From an uncultured Bacteroidia bacterium (GTDB lineage Bacteria > Bacteroidota > Bacteroidia > Bacteroidales > Prolixibacteraceae), in contig CAIYPA010000047.1 in the NCBI GenBank assembly GCA_903927965.1, positions 1 through 39,412 on the forward strand: a stretch of 39,412 nt of DNA, given 5' to 3'. Position numbers and translations under genes: made by a program. The notes below the pieces were generated by a model. It saw nothing but the letters and a program-made list of their open reading frames with translations, was not told where the DNA came from and searched no databases. Below are positions 1 to 8,318 of the stretch, in pieces (position 1 is the stretch's first letter; each line of letters opens with the position of its first letter).

Positions 1-192
1 AAAGCGGAGATCACCTACAATTCCCAAAGCACCTATATCCTACCAGTACCCGGCAAGAAAGGGCAGTTTATTTTTATGGCCGACCGTTGGGTACCCGAAA
101 ATGCAATAGATGGCCGTTACATCTGGCTTCCTGTACAGTTTGACCAGCAAGGAATTCCGTTTTTGGAATGGAAAGATGAATGGAGCTATTAG
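1..192 (+). CDS. C-terminal end of a glycoside hydrolase family 43-like protein (5' truncated)
   Basis: Frame 1 is open from the window edge to a TAG at 190-192 and gives 63 residues. The tail contains SQSTYILPVPG, FIFMADRW, GRYIWLPVQFD and FLEWKDEW. This pattern is typical, from memory, of the C-terminus of secreted GH43-like beta-propeller glycosidases of Bacteroidota, which attack plant or microbial polysaccharide side chains. The catalytic acids of the family lie further upstream and are not in the window, so substrate cannot be inferred. The neighbour downstream, a secreted sugar-isomerase-like protein, fits a carbohydrate-use locus. Confidence 0.7.
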   Translation, partial: KAEITYNSQSTYILPVPGKKGQFIFMADRWVPENAIDGRYIWLPVQFDQQGIPFLEWKDEWSY

Positions 193-404
193 TGGGGAGC
201 ATGGGGCAAAGAGCGGGGAGCATGGAGCGTGGATTAGGAACAAGGATACGGTGGAAACTGGAAAACACAGACCGGAAAAAGCTCGACTTTAAATCAAAAA
301 ATAGAATTTTGAACATTTCAAGCCATCAAATAGTTATCAATTGAAGTGATTGATGTTTCAATTCTGTACTCTGGGAATATATATTTTATTAAGCTTATTA
401 GACT
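193..404. repeat. Gap with short direct repeat GGGGAGCATGG
   Basis: There is no credible gene in this stretch. Immediately after the stop codon the 11-mer GGGGAGCATGG occurs at 194-204 and again at 215-225, 21 nt apart, within a purine-rich low-complexity tract. The rest is AT-rich and probably holds the promoter of the next gene. Confidence 0.5.
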
Positions 405-1337
405 ATGAATCAATTATTTAGCACCAATTATATGAAATCCATGGTTTTGGTATTATTTTTTTCCATCTTGGCAGAACTAAATGTATCTGGGATTGAAAAG
501 ATCAAACGGACGGAAACATCCAAAGTTAAAATCGCCTTGAACTGTTATTCGTTCAACCAGCCTTTAACGGCAAAAGGGATGGGTATTGAAGAGATGTTTA
601 CTTTTTGTGCCTCGGTTGGATTTGAGGCTGTTGACTTAACAGGATATTACTTTTCATCATACCCCAAAGTTCCTTCCGATGAAGAGATTTATAAATACAA
701 GAAATCGGCCTTCCTTCTTGGTCTGGATATCAGCGGAACCGGAGTGCGGAATGATTTTACCTTACCAGATCCAACGAAACGAAAATTGGAAGTCCAATTG
801 GTAAAAGACTGGATATTGGTTGCCGAGAAACTTGGGGCACCGGTTATCAGGGTATTCGCAGGGAAAGAAGTTCCAGCCGGCTTTTCTCGCACCCAGGTGG
901 TTGAATGGATGGCGAAAGACCTCCAGGAGTGTGCCGAATTTGGAGAAAAACACGGTGTGATGGTAGGTATCCAGAACCACAACGATTTTTTAAAAACTTC
1001 CGGCGATATAGAAGAACTCCTTTCAAAAATTAACTCCAAATGGTTTGGGCTGATCCTTGATATTGGAAGTCTGAGGACGACCGACAATCCTTACAAGGAG
1101 ATCGAACAGGTTGTCCCTTACGCGATCAACTGGCAAATCAAGGAAACGGTATTTATCAACAATGTTGAGACAAAAACCGATCTGAAGAAGATCGTAGCGA
1201 TTTTGAAGAGTTCACGTTATCGCGGATATATTCCCATTGAAACTTTAGGCGCAGGTGACCCTAAAGAGAAGGTTGCCCGTTTCTTTAATGAAGTCAAAAA
1301 TGCAGTCGAAGAGAGGCCAAAGAGTTTGGGGATATAG
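405..1337 (+). CDS. Secreted sugar phosphate isomerase/epimerase-like TIM-barrel protein
   Basis: The protein has 310 residues and belongs to the xylose isomerase-like TIM barrel (AP endonuclease family 2) superfamily. After an N-terminal hydrophobic segment (MVLVLFFSILAEL, about residues 13-25) the barrel begins with KIALNCYSF. It continues through GFEAVDLTGYYF, LGAPVIRVFAGKE, GVMVGIQNHNDF, FGLILDIGSL and GYIPIETLG. The QNH, D and final E positions match the metal-binding strand ends of this superfamily. A signal sequence suggests export to the periplasm, common for Bacteroidota members whose reaction is unknown. ATG 432 is an alternative start giving a cleaner signal peptide (MKSMVLVLFF). 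It probably belongs to carbohydrate metabolism with the upstream GH43-like gene. The exact substrate is unknown. Confidence 0.85.
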   Translation: MNQLFSTNYMKSMVLVLFFSILAELNVSGIEKIKRTETSKVKIALNCYSFNQPLTAKGMGIEEMFTFCASVGFEAVDLTGYYFSSYPKVPSDEEIYKYKKSAFLLGLDISGTGVRNDFTLPDPTKRKLEVQLVKDWILVAEKLGAPVIRVFAGKEVPAGFSRTQVVEWMAKDLQECAEFGEKHGVMVGIQNHNDFLKTSGDIEELLSKINSKWFGLILDIGSLRTTDNPYKEIEQVVPYAINWQIKETVFINNVETKTDLKKIVAILKSSRYRGYIPIETLGAGDPKEKVARFFNEVKNAVEERPKSLGI

Positions 1338-1341
1338 AAAT

Positions 1342-1549
1342 TTAAAACATCCTGTATTTCAATTCGTTAATCAACTTATCGATGACGGTTATTTGTAAAT
1401 CGGTGAATTTTATGATTTTTTCAATAGGTTCGTTTTCTTGAATCAATCACTTTGCAACTCCAATAGCCTTTTCCTGTGCAGCTTCCTCCTTTGCCGTGTC
1501 CACAAAGCAGTTCCATTCGATATCATTTGGATTGCCAAATGCCTGTCGC
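1342..1549 (-). pseudogene. Remnant of a C-terminal coding region, possibly a PD-(D/E)XK (Rpn-like) nuclease/transposase
   Basis: Reading the minus strand from 1549 gives QAFGNPNDIEWNCFVDTAKE, then EAAQEKAIGVAK, a TGA stop, then LIQENEPIEKIIKFTDL and QITVIDKLINELKYRMF before TAA at 1344-1342. The second half resembles the short helical C-terminal tail of Rpn/PDDEXK-type recombination-promoting nucleases, which are abundant and often decayed in Bacteroidota. There is no start codon or catalytic domain, and the in-frame stop splits it, so it is a broken remnant. The family assignment rests on tail similarity only. Confidence 0.4.
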
Positions 1550-1590
1550 CAGAGGCCAGCCGCTAGCAACCAGTTGCCAGCAGCCAGCAG
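1538..1590. repeat. CCAGC-rich low-complexity tract (GGCTGGC family)
   Basis: The stretch GCCAGAGGCCAGCCGC, then CAACCAGTTGCCAGCAGCC, is a degenerate reiteration of CCAG/GCCAG. It lies just past the 3' end of the NIPSNAP gene. The reverse complement of the same motif family occurs at 17751-17790 and 17850-17888. Confidence 0.6.
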
Positions 1591-1596
1591 CAATCT

Positions 1597-2382
1597 TCAA
1601 ATCTGCGAATAGTCGAGCGGTAGCAAGAATATCTTGTTGACAACACTTACCGTATTTGCAAATTCCGGTTTGGCTTTCAGCGTGTTCCATTCGGGGCTTT
1701 CCCCAAATTTTTTCCAGAGTGCGGTGCGTTCAGCCATATCGGTAAAACCTAGCATATAGATCAATGCCGGCATCTGTGGACCAGCAAGTATTTCCCCAAA
1801 AAAGACACATTTCAAACCCACCTTTTCAAAAATGCCCATCTCTTCAGAATTGAACATTTTGATCTTTCGTTGTGCTGCCTCTTCGTTGTTGCTTTCATAG
1901 GTCCGCAATTCGAACATTGTCCGCTCCTTTGCAGGCACCTTCAATTTTGGAATCCCGTCAAAGGCTTCCATCAAATAGGTTTCGTACCGTGTAAACGTCC
2001 CCAATTCGGCAGTGGTTTCAAAGTAACCTTTACCGGCAGCGACAAAATCTAGATCCTTCCACATATCCTTTTTAATCGCCTGATATTCAGCCATTGAAGG
2101 ATATACAATCAAGAAGTATATTACTGGGGGTTCGGTGAGGCTGTATTCGCCAAAAGCACCCACTTTTACACCTTTTTTGTTCAGGTAAGGAATAAGTGCC
2201 TGTTTGTAAAAGGTTTCCACCTTGGTTTTTGCTCCCCCATTTTTAAAATGGTAAACTTTCCATTCATAAATTTCTTTCTGTGCCGGAGGGTTACCCTGTG
2301 TTTCAGAAGCTGTGACAGAAGCTGTGGCCGTAGCTGCAGCAGCAACGACTGCCGATGTTTTGATAAAATTTCGTCTTTCCAT
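1597..2382 (-). CDS. NIPSNAP family protein with Tat-type signal
   Basis: The protein has 261 residues. It begins MERRNFIKTSAVVAAAATAT, a twin-arginine-like motif (RRNFIK) followed by an alanine-rich hydrophobic stretch, so export by the Tat pathway is likely. Two NIPSNAP-type ferredoxin-like halves follow. The first covers about residues 37-140 (YEWKVYHFKN, then YFLIVYPS). The second covers about residues 155-261 (TMFELRTYES, LIYMLGFTDM, WNTLKAKPEF). NIPSNAP proteins are small dimeric alpha/beta-barrel proteins. Exported bacterial versions have no settled biochemical role but often sit in sugar or secondary-metabolite loci. It is a single gene facing away from the next plus-strand gene. Confidence 0.88.
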   Translation of the reverse strand: MERRNFIKTSAVVAAAATATASVTASETQGNPPAQKEIYEWKVYHFKNGGAKTKVETFYKQALIPYLNKKGVKVGAFGEYSLTEPPVIYFLIVYPSMAEYQAIKKDMWKDLDFVAAGKGYFETTAELGTFTRYETYLMEAFDGIPKLKVPAKERTMFELRTYESNNEEAAQRKIKMFNSEEMGIFEKVGLKCVFFGEILAGPQMPALIYMLGFTDMAERTALWKKFGESPEWNTLKAKPEFANTVSVVNKIFLLPLDYSQI

Positions 2383-2458
2383 TGATAGTCTGATTGTTTG
2401 TAATTGTTAAATTATCGGACTAAGGTATTAAAAAAACAGTCAGATATAAATAAAAAAA

Positions 2459-2513
2459 ATAGAAATAAGGGGAAATAAATAGAAATATGGAAAATAGAAA
2501 TAAATGGAAATAT
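2459..2513 (+). repeat. GAAATA array (copy 1)
   Basis: GAAATA occurs at 2462, 2472, 2482, 2497 and 2507, mostly in steps of 10 nt, in the gap between divergently transcribed genes. The same family fills 15865-15981 and appears inverted at 17817-17841. Confidence 0.65.
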
Positions 2514-2554
2514 TGTAAGTCGATGTATTTAAAACTAATCCTTTCTTCGAAATT

Positions 2555-2673
2555 GTGCCTTAGGCACTTAATATCGGTAGATAAATAAATATCGCAATCC
2601 ATGTCGTCCCGTACGGGACGTAATCTTGTATTTTTGACCTTCTTTCTACCTATATTTAATCCTTAACAGGATT
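2555..2673 (+). repeat. 119-nt multi-hairpin repeat element, copy A
   Basis: The element runs from the palindrome GTGCCTTAGGCAC (2555-2567) to AATCCttaacaGGATT (2658-2673). Between these are GGTAG (2576-2580), which can pair with CTACC (2646-2650), and a perfect 16-nt palindrome CGTCCCGTACGGGACG (2605-2620). Every landmark recurs at the same or nearly the same offset in copy B at 17922-18040. It lies in the roughly 420-nt gap upstream of the FAD/Fe-S dehydrogenase. The rest of that gap is AT-rich and shows no gene. Confidence 0.8.
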
Positions 2674-2804
2674 GTATTTGGCATTTTTGAACAGAATATA
2701 ATTTGATCCATCTGTATATGCGGATTTTGAATTTTGGCGAATGTTTGATGAAAACAAAAAGAATAATAATCTTTCGTATTTTCGCTGGGAATTACAAAAA
2801 TACT

Positions 2805-5720
2805 ATGAATAATAAACTTCCATTCGATCAATTGGCTCAATTAATTGATGGTGAATTATATACAGATCACACAAAAAGGATAATCTATTCAACGGATGCT
2901 TCATCCTACCGGGAATTGCCACAGGCAGTTACACTTCCACGCCATAAGGAGGATGTGAAATTGATCCTTGAATTTGCCAGGGAACACAAAACCTCAGTGA
3001 TTCCTCGTGGGGCAGGAACTTCTTTGGCTGGACAGGTTGTTGGTCCGGGAATCGTGGTCGATATCTCAAAATATATGGACCAGATCCTTGAATTCAACCG
3101 GAACAAACGGTGGATTGTCGTTCAACCTGGCGTAAACCTCACTGAATTAAATATTTACCTAAAGCCCTATGGATTGCAGTTCGGACCTGAAACATCCACA
3201 ACCAATCGATGCCGCTTGGGCGGGATGCTTGGCAACAATTCCTGTGGTCTAAGGTCATTGATTTATGGAAGCGTACGTGAACATGTCCTTGAAGTGGAAA
3301 CCCTGTTGGCCGATGGTTCGGAAGCCGTATTTGGTCCACTTACCAAAGCTGAATTCAATGCGAAATGTGATGGGTATCCCGAAAAATTGGAGACGAAAAT
3401 CTATCGGCAAATAAGAGAAGTCCTTTCAGATCAAAAGACCCGCGACAAAATCACCGAAGTTTACCCGGAAGCTTCCGTTACACGCCGGAATATGGGGTAT
3501 GCCGTTGATTTTTTGATGGATACCGATCCATTTACAAACAATGGGAACACCTTTAATTTCTCCAAACTTCTTGCTGGTTCGGAAGGGACTCTAGCTTTTA
3601 CGACAGCCATCAAGTTAAACCTGATCCCGCTGCCTCCCAAAATCAAATGTGTGGTACCGGCCCATTTTGCATCACTTGAAGAAGCCCTTTATGCCAATAT
3701 CATCGTTCTGAGGCACCACCCATCAACAATAGAACTGATGGATGATATTATTATGAATTGTACCAAAGAGAGCCTGTCGATGCGTGAAAACAGGTTCTTT
3801 ATCGAGGGCGACCCTAAGGCAATCCTGATGATCGAGTTTGCCGCCGATACGCGTGAAGAGATTGAATTAGTCCATACTGCAATGGTACATGATCTTAAAG
3901 ATGCTGGTTATGGTTACCACTTCCCGTTGGTTTTTGGTGACGACCAGATCAAAAAAGTGTGGGAATTGAGGACGGCTGGGTTGGGCTTGCTTTCCAATAT
4001 TCCGGGCGATAAGCGAAGTACTACAGTGATTGAGGATACAGCGATTTCACCTGAGAAACTACCGGAATATATCGCTGAATTTAAAACTGTTATTGCCAAA
4101 TATGGATTAAGCTGCATTTACTATGCCCATATTGCGACCGGTGAATTGCACCTGAGGCCACTTCTAAACCTTAAAGACCCTGTAGATCAAAAAGTGTATG
4201 CAGATCTTGCACAGGATGTTGCAGTTTTGGTGAAGAAATTCAGGGGGTCGTTGTCGGGTGAACATGGCGATGGACGGTTGCGCGGATCGTTTATCCCATT
4301 TATGTTTGGGGAGGAGATCTACAGTTTGTTTAAAGCGATAAAAAAGACCTGGGATCCATGGAACGTATTAAATCCCGGCAAAATTACAGATGTGCCGCCC
4401 ATCACCCAAAATCTCAGGTACGAGCTTTCGAACCGCTACCCTGAAATTTCGACAACAACGGATTTCTCATCAACCCATGGATATCTTCGTGCTATTGAGA
4501 TGTGCAACGGCTCAGGTGATTGCCGAAAATCTGAAATTGTTGGTGGGACTATGTGCCCAACCTATATGGCAACGCGTGATGAAGACAAAACCACACGTGC
4601 CAGGGCCAATATGCTCCGTGAATTTATGCACCGGAGAGAAAATGACAACTCACTGTTTCACAAGGAAGTATATAAAGTCCTTGATCTCTGCCTGTCGTGC
4701 AAAGGGTGCAAAGGCGAATGTCCGTCGAACGTGGATATGGCCAAGATCAAAGCTGAATTTTTGCAGCAATATTACGACGAAAATGGGATACCTTTCAGGT
4801 CAAGGCTGATTGCCTATTTGCCAAGATTGGGAAAATTGGCTATGGCTTTTCGTCCGATTACCAATTACTTCCTTAATCAACCACGGATAAACAAGTTAAT
4901 AGGTTTTCATCCCAACAGGAAAATACCAGGGTATTCAGCCCAAAGTCTAAGAAATTGGGATGCAAAACACAAAAGCAAACCTGGAAGAAATGGGAAAGTT
5001 TACCTTTTTGCCGATGAATTTACCAACTTCCAGGAATCGGAAATCGGGATCAAAGCTATCCTTCTTTTGAACAAGCTGGGATATGAAGTGATCATTCCTA
5101 AGCATCGTGAAAGTAGCAGGACCTATCTTTCCAAAGGGCTTGTACGCGAAGCAAAGAAAATTGCCATTTCCAATGTTCTTATACTTAAAGATATAATATC
5201 TTCAGAAACCCCTTTGATCGGTATTGAACCTTCAACGATCCTTACCTTCCGGGACGAATATCCCGAATTGGTGGATGCCTCCTTGCGGGTTGAAGCAATT
5301 GAACTTGGTAAAAACGCCCTTTTGTTCGATGAGTTTTTTGTCCGCGAAATGGAGAAAGGGAAGATCTCCGCATCGCAGTTTACCGATAAGAAAAGGGAGA
5401 TCAAATTGCATGCCCACTGCCAGCAAAAAGCGGTAGCTTCATCCCTATCCACACGCAGGATGTTGACTTTGCCTGAAAATTATACAGTTCAGGAATTGAA
5501 AACCGGATGTTGTGGAATGGCCGGGTCGTTTGGGTACGAAAAGGAGCATTATGAACTTTCGATGCAGATAGGTGAAATGGTGCTATTTCCAGAAGTCCGC
5601 AAAAGTGCCGTTTCAACAATAATTACAGCTCCTGGAACAAGTTGCAGGCACCATATCAAAGACGGGACAGGTAAATCGGCTGTTCATCCGATTGAGGTGA
5701 TGTACGAGGCGGTTATTTAA
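2805..5720 (+). CDS. FAD-linked oxidase/Fe-S two-domain dehydrogenase (D-lactate/glycolate dehydrogenase-like)
   Basis: The protein has 971 residues from ATG 2805. That start was chosen because MNNKLPFDQLAQLIDGEL begins the conserved fold and the upstream extension is AT-rich and not conserved in type. The N-terminal half is a VAO/PCMH FAD domain (PRGAGTSLAGQ, then LGGMLGNNSCG), followed by the FAD oxidase C-terminal domain ending LSGEHGDGRLRG. The C-terminal half has ferredoxin-like cysteine clusters (CNGSGDC with MCPTY, and CLSCKGCKGECP). It also has two CCG-type motifs for a heterodisulfide-reductase-like cluster (HAHCQQKA, then TGCCGMAGSFG). This is the GlcD+GlcF type fusion. It oxidises a 2-hydroxyacid such as D-lactate or glycolate and passes electrons through Fe-S centres to the quinone pool. 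The substrate is not set by motif. Its stop overlaps the convergent toxin gene by 8 nt. Confidence 0.92.
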   Translation: MNNKLPFDQLAQLIDGELYTDHTKRIIYSTDASSYRELPQAVTLPRHKEDVKLILEFAREHKTSVIPRGAGTSLAGQVVGPGIVVDISKYMDQILEFNRNKRWIVVQPGVNLTELNIYLKPYGLQFGPETSTTNRCRLGGMLGNNSCGLRSLIYGSVREHVLEVETLLADGSEAVFGPLTKAEFNAKCDGYPEKLETKIYRQIREVLSDQKTRDKITEVYPEASVTRRNMGYAVDFLMDTDPFTNNGNTFNFSKLLAGSEGTLAFTTAIKLNLIPLPPKIKCVVPAHFASLEEALYANIIVLRHHPSTIELMDDIIMNCTKESLSMRENRFFIEGDPKAILMIEFAADTREEIELVHTAMVHDLKDAGYGYHFPLVFGDDQIKKVWELRTAGLGLLSNIPGDKRSTTVIEDTAISPEKLPEYIAEFKTVIAKYGLSCIYYAHIATGELHLRPLLNLKDPVDQKVYADLAQDVAVLVKKFRGSLSGEHGDGRLRGSFIPFMFGEEIYSLFKAIKKTWDPWNVLNPGKITDVPPITQNLRYELSNRYPEISTTTDFSSTHGYLRAIEMCNGSGDCRKSEIVGGTMCPTYMATRDEDKTTRARANMLREFMHRRENDNSLFHKEVYKVLDLCLSCKGCKGECPSNVDMAKIKAEFLQQYYDENGIPFRSRLIAYLPRLGKLAMAFRPITNYFLNQPRINKLIGFHPNRKIPGYSAQSLRNWDAKHKSKPGRNGKVYLFADEFTNFQESEIGIKAILLLNKLGYEVIIPKHRESSRTYLSKGLVREAKKIAISNVLILKDIISSETPLIGIEPSTILTFRDEYPELVDASLRVEAIELGKNALLFDEFFVREMEKGKISASQFTDKKREIKLHAHCQQKAVASSLSTRRMLTLPENYTVQELKTGCCGMAGSFGYEKEHYELSMQIGEMVLFPEVRKSAVSTIITAPGTSCRHHIKDGTGKSAVHPIEVMYEAVI

Positions 5721-6012
5721 ATTTCAGCTTTCGTGGATCTTGTCGGTTATCAAATAATCTTAGGACATCAATGGATTCAAGATTTTCCAGAAAGTACAAG
5801 GAATTGTGTTTAGTCAGAAGACATCGTCTAACCTTTTTGTTTTTTTTTGCCAATGGAAACTGCTTCGGATTCCTTAAAATCAGTTCTATTGATCTATCCG
5901 TCGTTTCAATAAAACTTTGAACGACTTTGTCGTTCCAGTTTATTTGAAGATAATCAAGAATGGAAATAAAATCTTTCTTCGATAATGGCGACCAAATTAT
6001 CTTTTTATACAT
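5713..6012 (-). CDS. RelE/ParE family toxin
   Basis: The protein has 99 residues from ATG 6012: MYKKIIWSPLSKKDF, an ILRNPKQFP turn, then VRRCLLTKHNSLYF and LRLFDNRQDPRKL. This is the ParE/RelE plasmid-stabilisation toxin fold. The start was chosen because it begins at the usual family N-terminus and overlaps the antitoxin stop by 8 nt. ParE-type members poison gyrase and RelE-type members cleave mRNA on the ribosome. The residues visible do not decide which applies. It is translated after its antitoxin, as in typical type II modules, and its 3' end overlaps that of the dehydrogenase gene. Confidence 0.85.
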   Translation of the reverse strand: MYKKIIWSPLSKKDFISILDYLQINWNDKVVQSFIETTDRSIELILRNPKQFPLAKKNKKVRRCLLTKHNSLYFLENLESIDVLRLFDNRQDPRKLKFK

Positions 6013-6253
6013 TTGAGTATTTCTTCCGGATTTCAACCATAACCTCGTCATGTGGAATACCTTTACCCGAATCAATTTCATTGATAGCATCCAATATTCC
6101 CTGCCACTGTTCATCGGTCAATTTACCCGTATCATTTCCTCTATTCTGATCATTTATGAAATTTGATAAAACTCCATAAAGCTCCTCTAACCGATTCTTT
6201 TCCAAAGAATCAATTTGTCGAAATATTTTCAGCTTTAAATCGGATACTGTCAT
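6005..6253 (-). CDS. Antitoxin partner of the ParE-like toxin
   Basis: The protein has 82 residues (MTVSDLKLKIFRQIDSLEKN start). It is predicted to be helical and acidic, with the pattern ELYGVLSNFI, then LTDEQWQGILDAI and HDEVMVEIRKKY. The latter resembles the C-terminal toxin-binding tail of Bacteroidota ParD-like and addiction-module antitoxins. No classical ribbon-helix-helix can be confidently placed. It is assigned mainly by context: directly upstream of and overlapping a ParE-like toxin by 8 nt on the same strand. Such antitoxins neutralise the toxin and usually autorepress the operon. Confidence 0.75.
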   Translation of the reverse strand: MTVSDLKLKIFRQIDSLEKNRLEELYGVLSNFINDQNRGNDTGKLTDEQWQGILDAINEIDSGKGIPHDEVMVEIRKKYSNV

Positions 6254-6283
6254 CTTTTTTTTTCAAAATTACAAAAAATACAA

Positions 6284-8305
6284 TTATGAATTTTTCCCAC
6301 AATGCTTTTGAATCAGCTCCAACAACAACAATTTGTTGATCGGTTTTGAAATATAATCATCACATCCGGCGGCCAATGCTTTTTCCTCGTCGCCTGACAA
6401 CCCAAAAGCTGTTTGCGCTATAATGACGACTTCCTTGTTAAATTGCCTGATTTGCCTTGTTGCTTCATATCCTCCCATTTCGGGCATTTGAATATCCATC
6501 AGGATCAGATCAAGATCGGGGTTTTGCCTACAGGCTTCTATGGCTTCCTGACCGGTCCGAACCTTAATAATCTGCTGTGATAACTTGCCGACTATAATGT
6601 TGATAAGCAATCCTGAGGTGATATCATCTTCTGCAATCAGGATTTTTAATCCTGGACTATTTTTAATCAGCTGTTTTTCAATTTCCCTATAAGTAACAGC
6701 ACCTATGATTAACGGCTTTACTCTGGGTTGGATACGGTATGGCATGGTGAAATAAAATGTTGAACCTCTACCCTCTTCACTTTCAACTCCTATTCGGCCA
6801 CCCAGCATTTCAACATATGATTTGGTGATGGCAAGTCCAAGTCCTGCTCCCTGCATGGCCTTCTTGTCTTCGATATCGGCTTGTATAAACCTTTCAAAAA
6901 TAGCCTCCTGGCGGTCTTTTGGAATGCCCATACCTGTGTCTTTCACATAAAATTGTAGAGACGCACGGCCGTGCGTCTCTACATGGCCGTGCGTCTCTAC
7001 ATGGCCGTGCGTCTCTACATGGCCGTGCGTCTCTACATGGCCGTGCGTCTCTACAACATCATAACCTATTTCAATTGAACCTTTATCAGTGTATTTTATT
7101 GCGTTCTTAACAAGGTTCATTAAAATGGCATAAAGCTTTTCGCTATCCGTTTCAATCACAGCTTCATTCGAAGGGAGGGTGTTTTTAAGGTGCAACTTCA
7201 TCCCTTTGGCCTCGACCTCAGGTTTGAAGAAAGTATAAATGTATTCGGTTTGTTCGTTGATATTCGAATTCTTCAAATTCAATTTCATCACGCCTGCCTC
7301 TATTTTCGAAATATCGACTATGTCATTGATAATGTTAAGCATACGGGCACCGCTCTTTTCGATGATCCGGATATATTCTTGTTGCTCTGCGCCGGTAAGG
7401 CCCGGTTCTTTCAACAACTCCGCAAAACCGAGGATCCCGTTCATGGGTGTCCTGATTTCGTGGCTCATGTTGGCAAGGAAGGCGGATTTCAACCGGTCAC
7501 TCTCTTCTGCTTGTTCCTTCGCTTTGATGAGCTCCATGGTCAACTTCTTACTTTCTGTAATATCCGTTTTAATCCCTAAAAAGTTCGTTATTTCACCCTT
7601 TTCAGAAAATAGGGGGGCAATACTTGCAGATTCCCAATACAATTCGCCATTTTTCTTCTTGTTGTGGAATTCGCCGAACCATTCCTTTCCAGAAAGGATC
7701 GTCTCCCATAAAAAGGCATAATCTTCATTGGATTTTTCACCGGAACCGAATATCCTGGGATTTTGTCCAATTAACTCTTCTGAACTATATCCCGTCAATT
7801 TCAAAGTGGCGGTATTCACGTATTCCATTTGCCCGTTGATATCGGTTATAATCACAGAGTTTGGACTTTGATCTACTGCCCTCGACAGTTTACGCAGTTC
7901 GGTTTCCGCATCATGCCTTGCCTTGTGTTCAAGCAATTCATTGTAGGCTCTGGAAATTGCAGGGATCAACCGTTCCATCTTGTGCTTAAGCACATAATCT
8001 GTAGCACCGTTCAACAACGACTCAATTGCAGCATCTTCACCCATCGTCCCACTGACAAAAACAAAAGGAATTTGTGGATAATGGGTTTTAGCCAACAATA
8101 GGGCCTCCGTTCCACTATAATCGGGTAAGTAATAATCGGACAGGATAATATCGATTTTCTCAGTTTTGAGGATCTCAATGTAATCTTTTTCATTATCCAC
8201 AAAAAAATATTCAAACTTTATATTGGCTTTTTTCAATGCTGCCTGTACCAAATGAGCGTCTGATGGATTGTCTTCAAGATGAAGCAACTTAATCTCACTT
8301 TCCAT
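6284..8305 (-). CDS. Hybrid histidine kinase, REC-PAS-HisKA-HATPase-REC
   Basis: The protein has 673 residues from ATG 8305. That start is chosen because MESEIKLLHLEDNPSDAHLV is a standard receiver N-terminus. An upstream ATG at 8335 would overlap the preceding gene. Domains: receiver (about 1-125, phospho-acceptor D57 in LSDYYLPD), PAS (about 145-265, SVIITDINGQMEYVN), HisKA (H282 in ANMSHEIRTP), HATPase_c (NAIKYT, DTGMGIP, GAGLGLAI) and a C-terminal receiver (D604 in LILMDIQMPEMGG). It is soluble, with no membrane segment. It is third in the operon with the ATPase-kinase fusion and is likely a phosphorelay element. Residues 418 to about 451 are an in-frame VETHGH tandem repeat inserted in the ATP-binding domain. 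Confidence 0.93.
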   Translation of the reverse strand: MESEIKLLHLEDNPSDAHLVQAALKKANIKFEYFFVDNEKDYIEILKTEKIDIILSDYYLPDYSGTEALLLAKTHYPQIPFVFVSGTMGEDAAIESLLNGATDYVLKHKMERLIPAISRAYNELLEHKARHDAETELRKLSRAVDQSPNSVIITDINGQMEYVNTATLKLTGYSSEELIGQNPRIFGSGEKSNEDYAFLWETILSGKEWFGEFHNKKKNGELYWESASIAPLFSEKGEITNFLGIKTDITESKKLTMELIKAKEQAEESDRLKSAFLANMSHEIRTPMNGILGFAELLKEPGLTGAEQQEYIRIIEKSGARMLNIINDIVDISKIEAGVMKLNLKNSNINEQTEYIYTFFKPEVEAKGMKLHLKNTLPSNEAVIETDSEKLYAILMNLVKNAIKYTDKGSIEIGYDVVETHGHVETHGHVETHGHVETHGHVETHGRASLQFYVKDTGMGIPKDRQEAIFERFIQADIEDKKAMQGAGLGLAITKSYVEMLGGRIGVESEEGRGSTFYFTMPYRIQPRVKPLIIGAVTYREIEKQLIKNSPGLKILIAEDDITSGLLINIIVGKLSQQIIKVRTGQEAIEACRQNPDLDLILMDIQMPEMGGYEATRQIRQFNKEVVIIAQTAFGLSGDEEKALAAGCDDYISKPINKLLLLELIQKHCGKNS
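6955..7054 (-). repeat. 18-nt tandem repeat expanding a 28-nt palindrome, inside a kinase gene
   Basis: The 28-nt palindrome at 6955-6982 (arms GTAGAGACGCACGG and its complement) is followed by four exact 18-nt units, ATGGCCGTGCGTCTCTAC, at 6983-7000, 7001-7018, 7019-7036 and 7037-7054. On the coding strand each unit reads VETHGH. The array sits between the N-box strand and the DTGMGIP box of the HATPase domain, where related kinases in this window have only a short loop. Confidence 0.95.
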
Positions 8306-8318
8306 ATATTTGTATAAT

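Noticed and set aside
40-316. Minus-strand small open frames over the GH43-like tail
   Set aside because: They are antisense to a convincing coding tail and contain translated low-complexity repeats (APCSPLFAPCSPL).
2555-2673. Riboswitch upstream of the FAD/Fe-S dehydrogenase
   Set aside because: The same structure occurs at 17922-18040, downstream of secA, where it controls no gene start, so a dispersed repeat is more likely.
4390-4809. 139-codon open frame within the dehydrogenase
   Set aside because: It is an out-of-frame shadow; the overlapping frame contains the conserved Fe-S cysteine motifs.
6955-7054. CRISPR-like array of regular repeats
   Set aside because: The units are contiguous exact tandem copies with no unique spacers and lie inside a coding frame.
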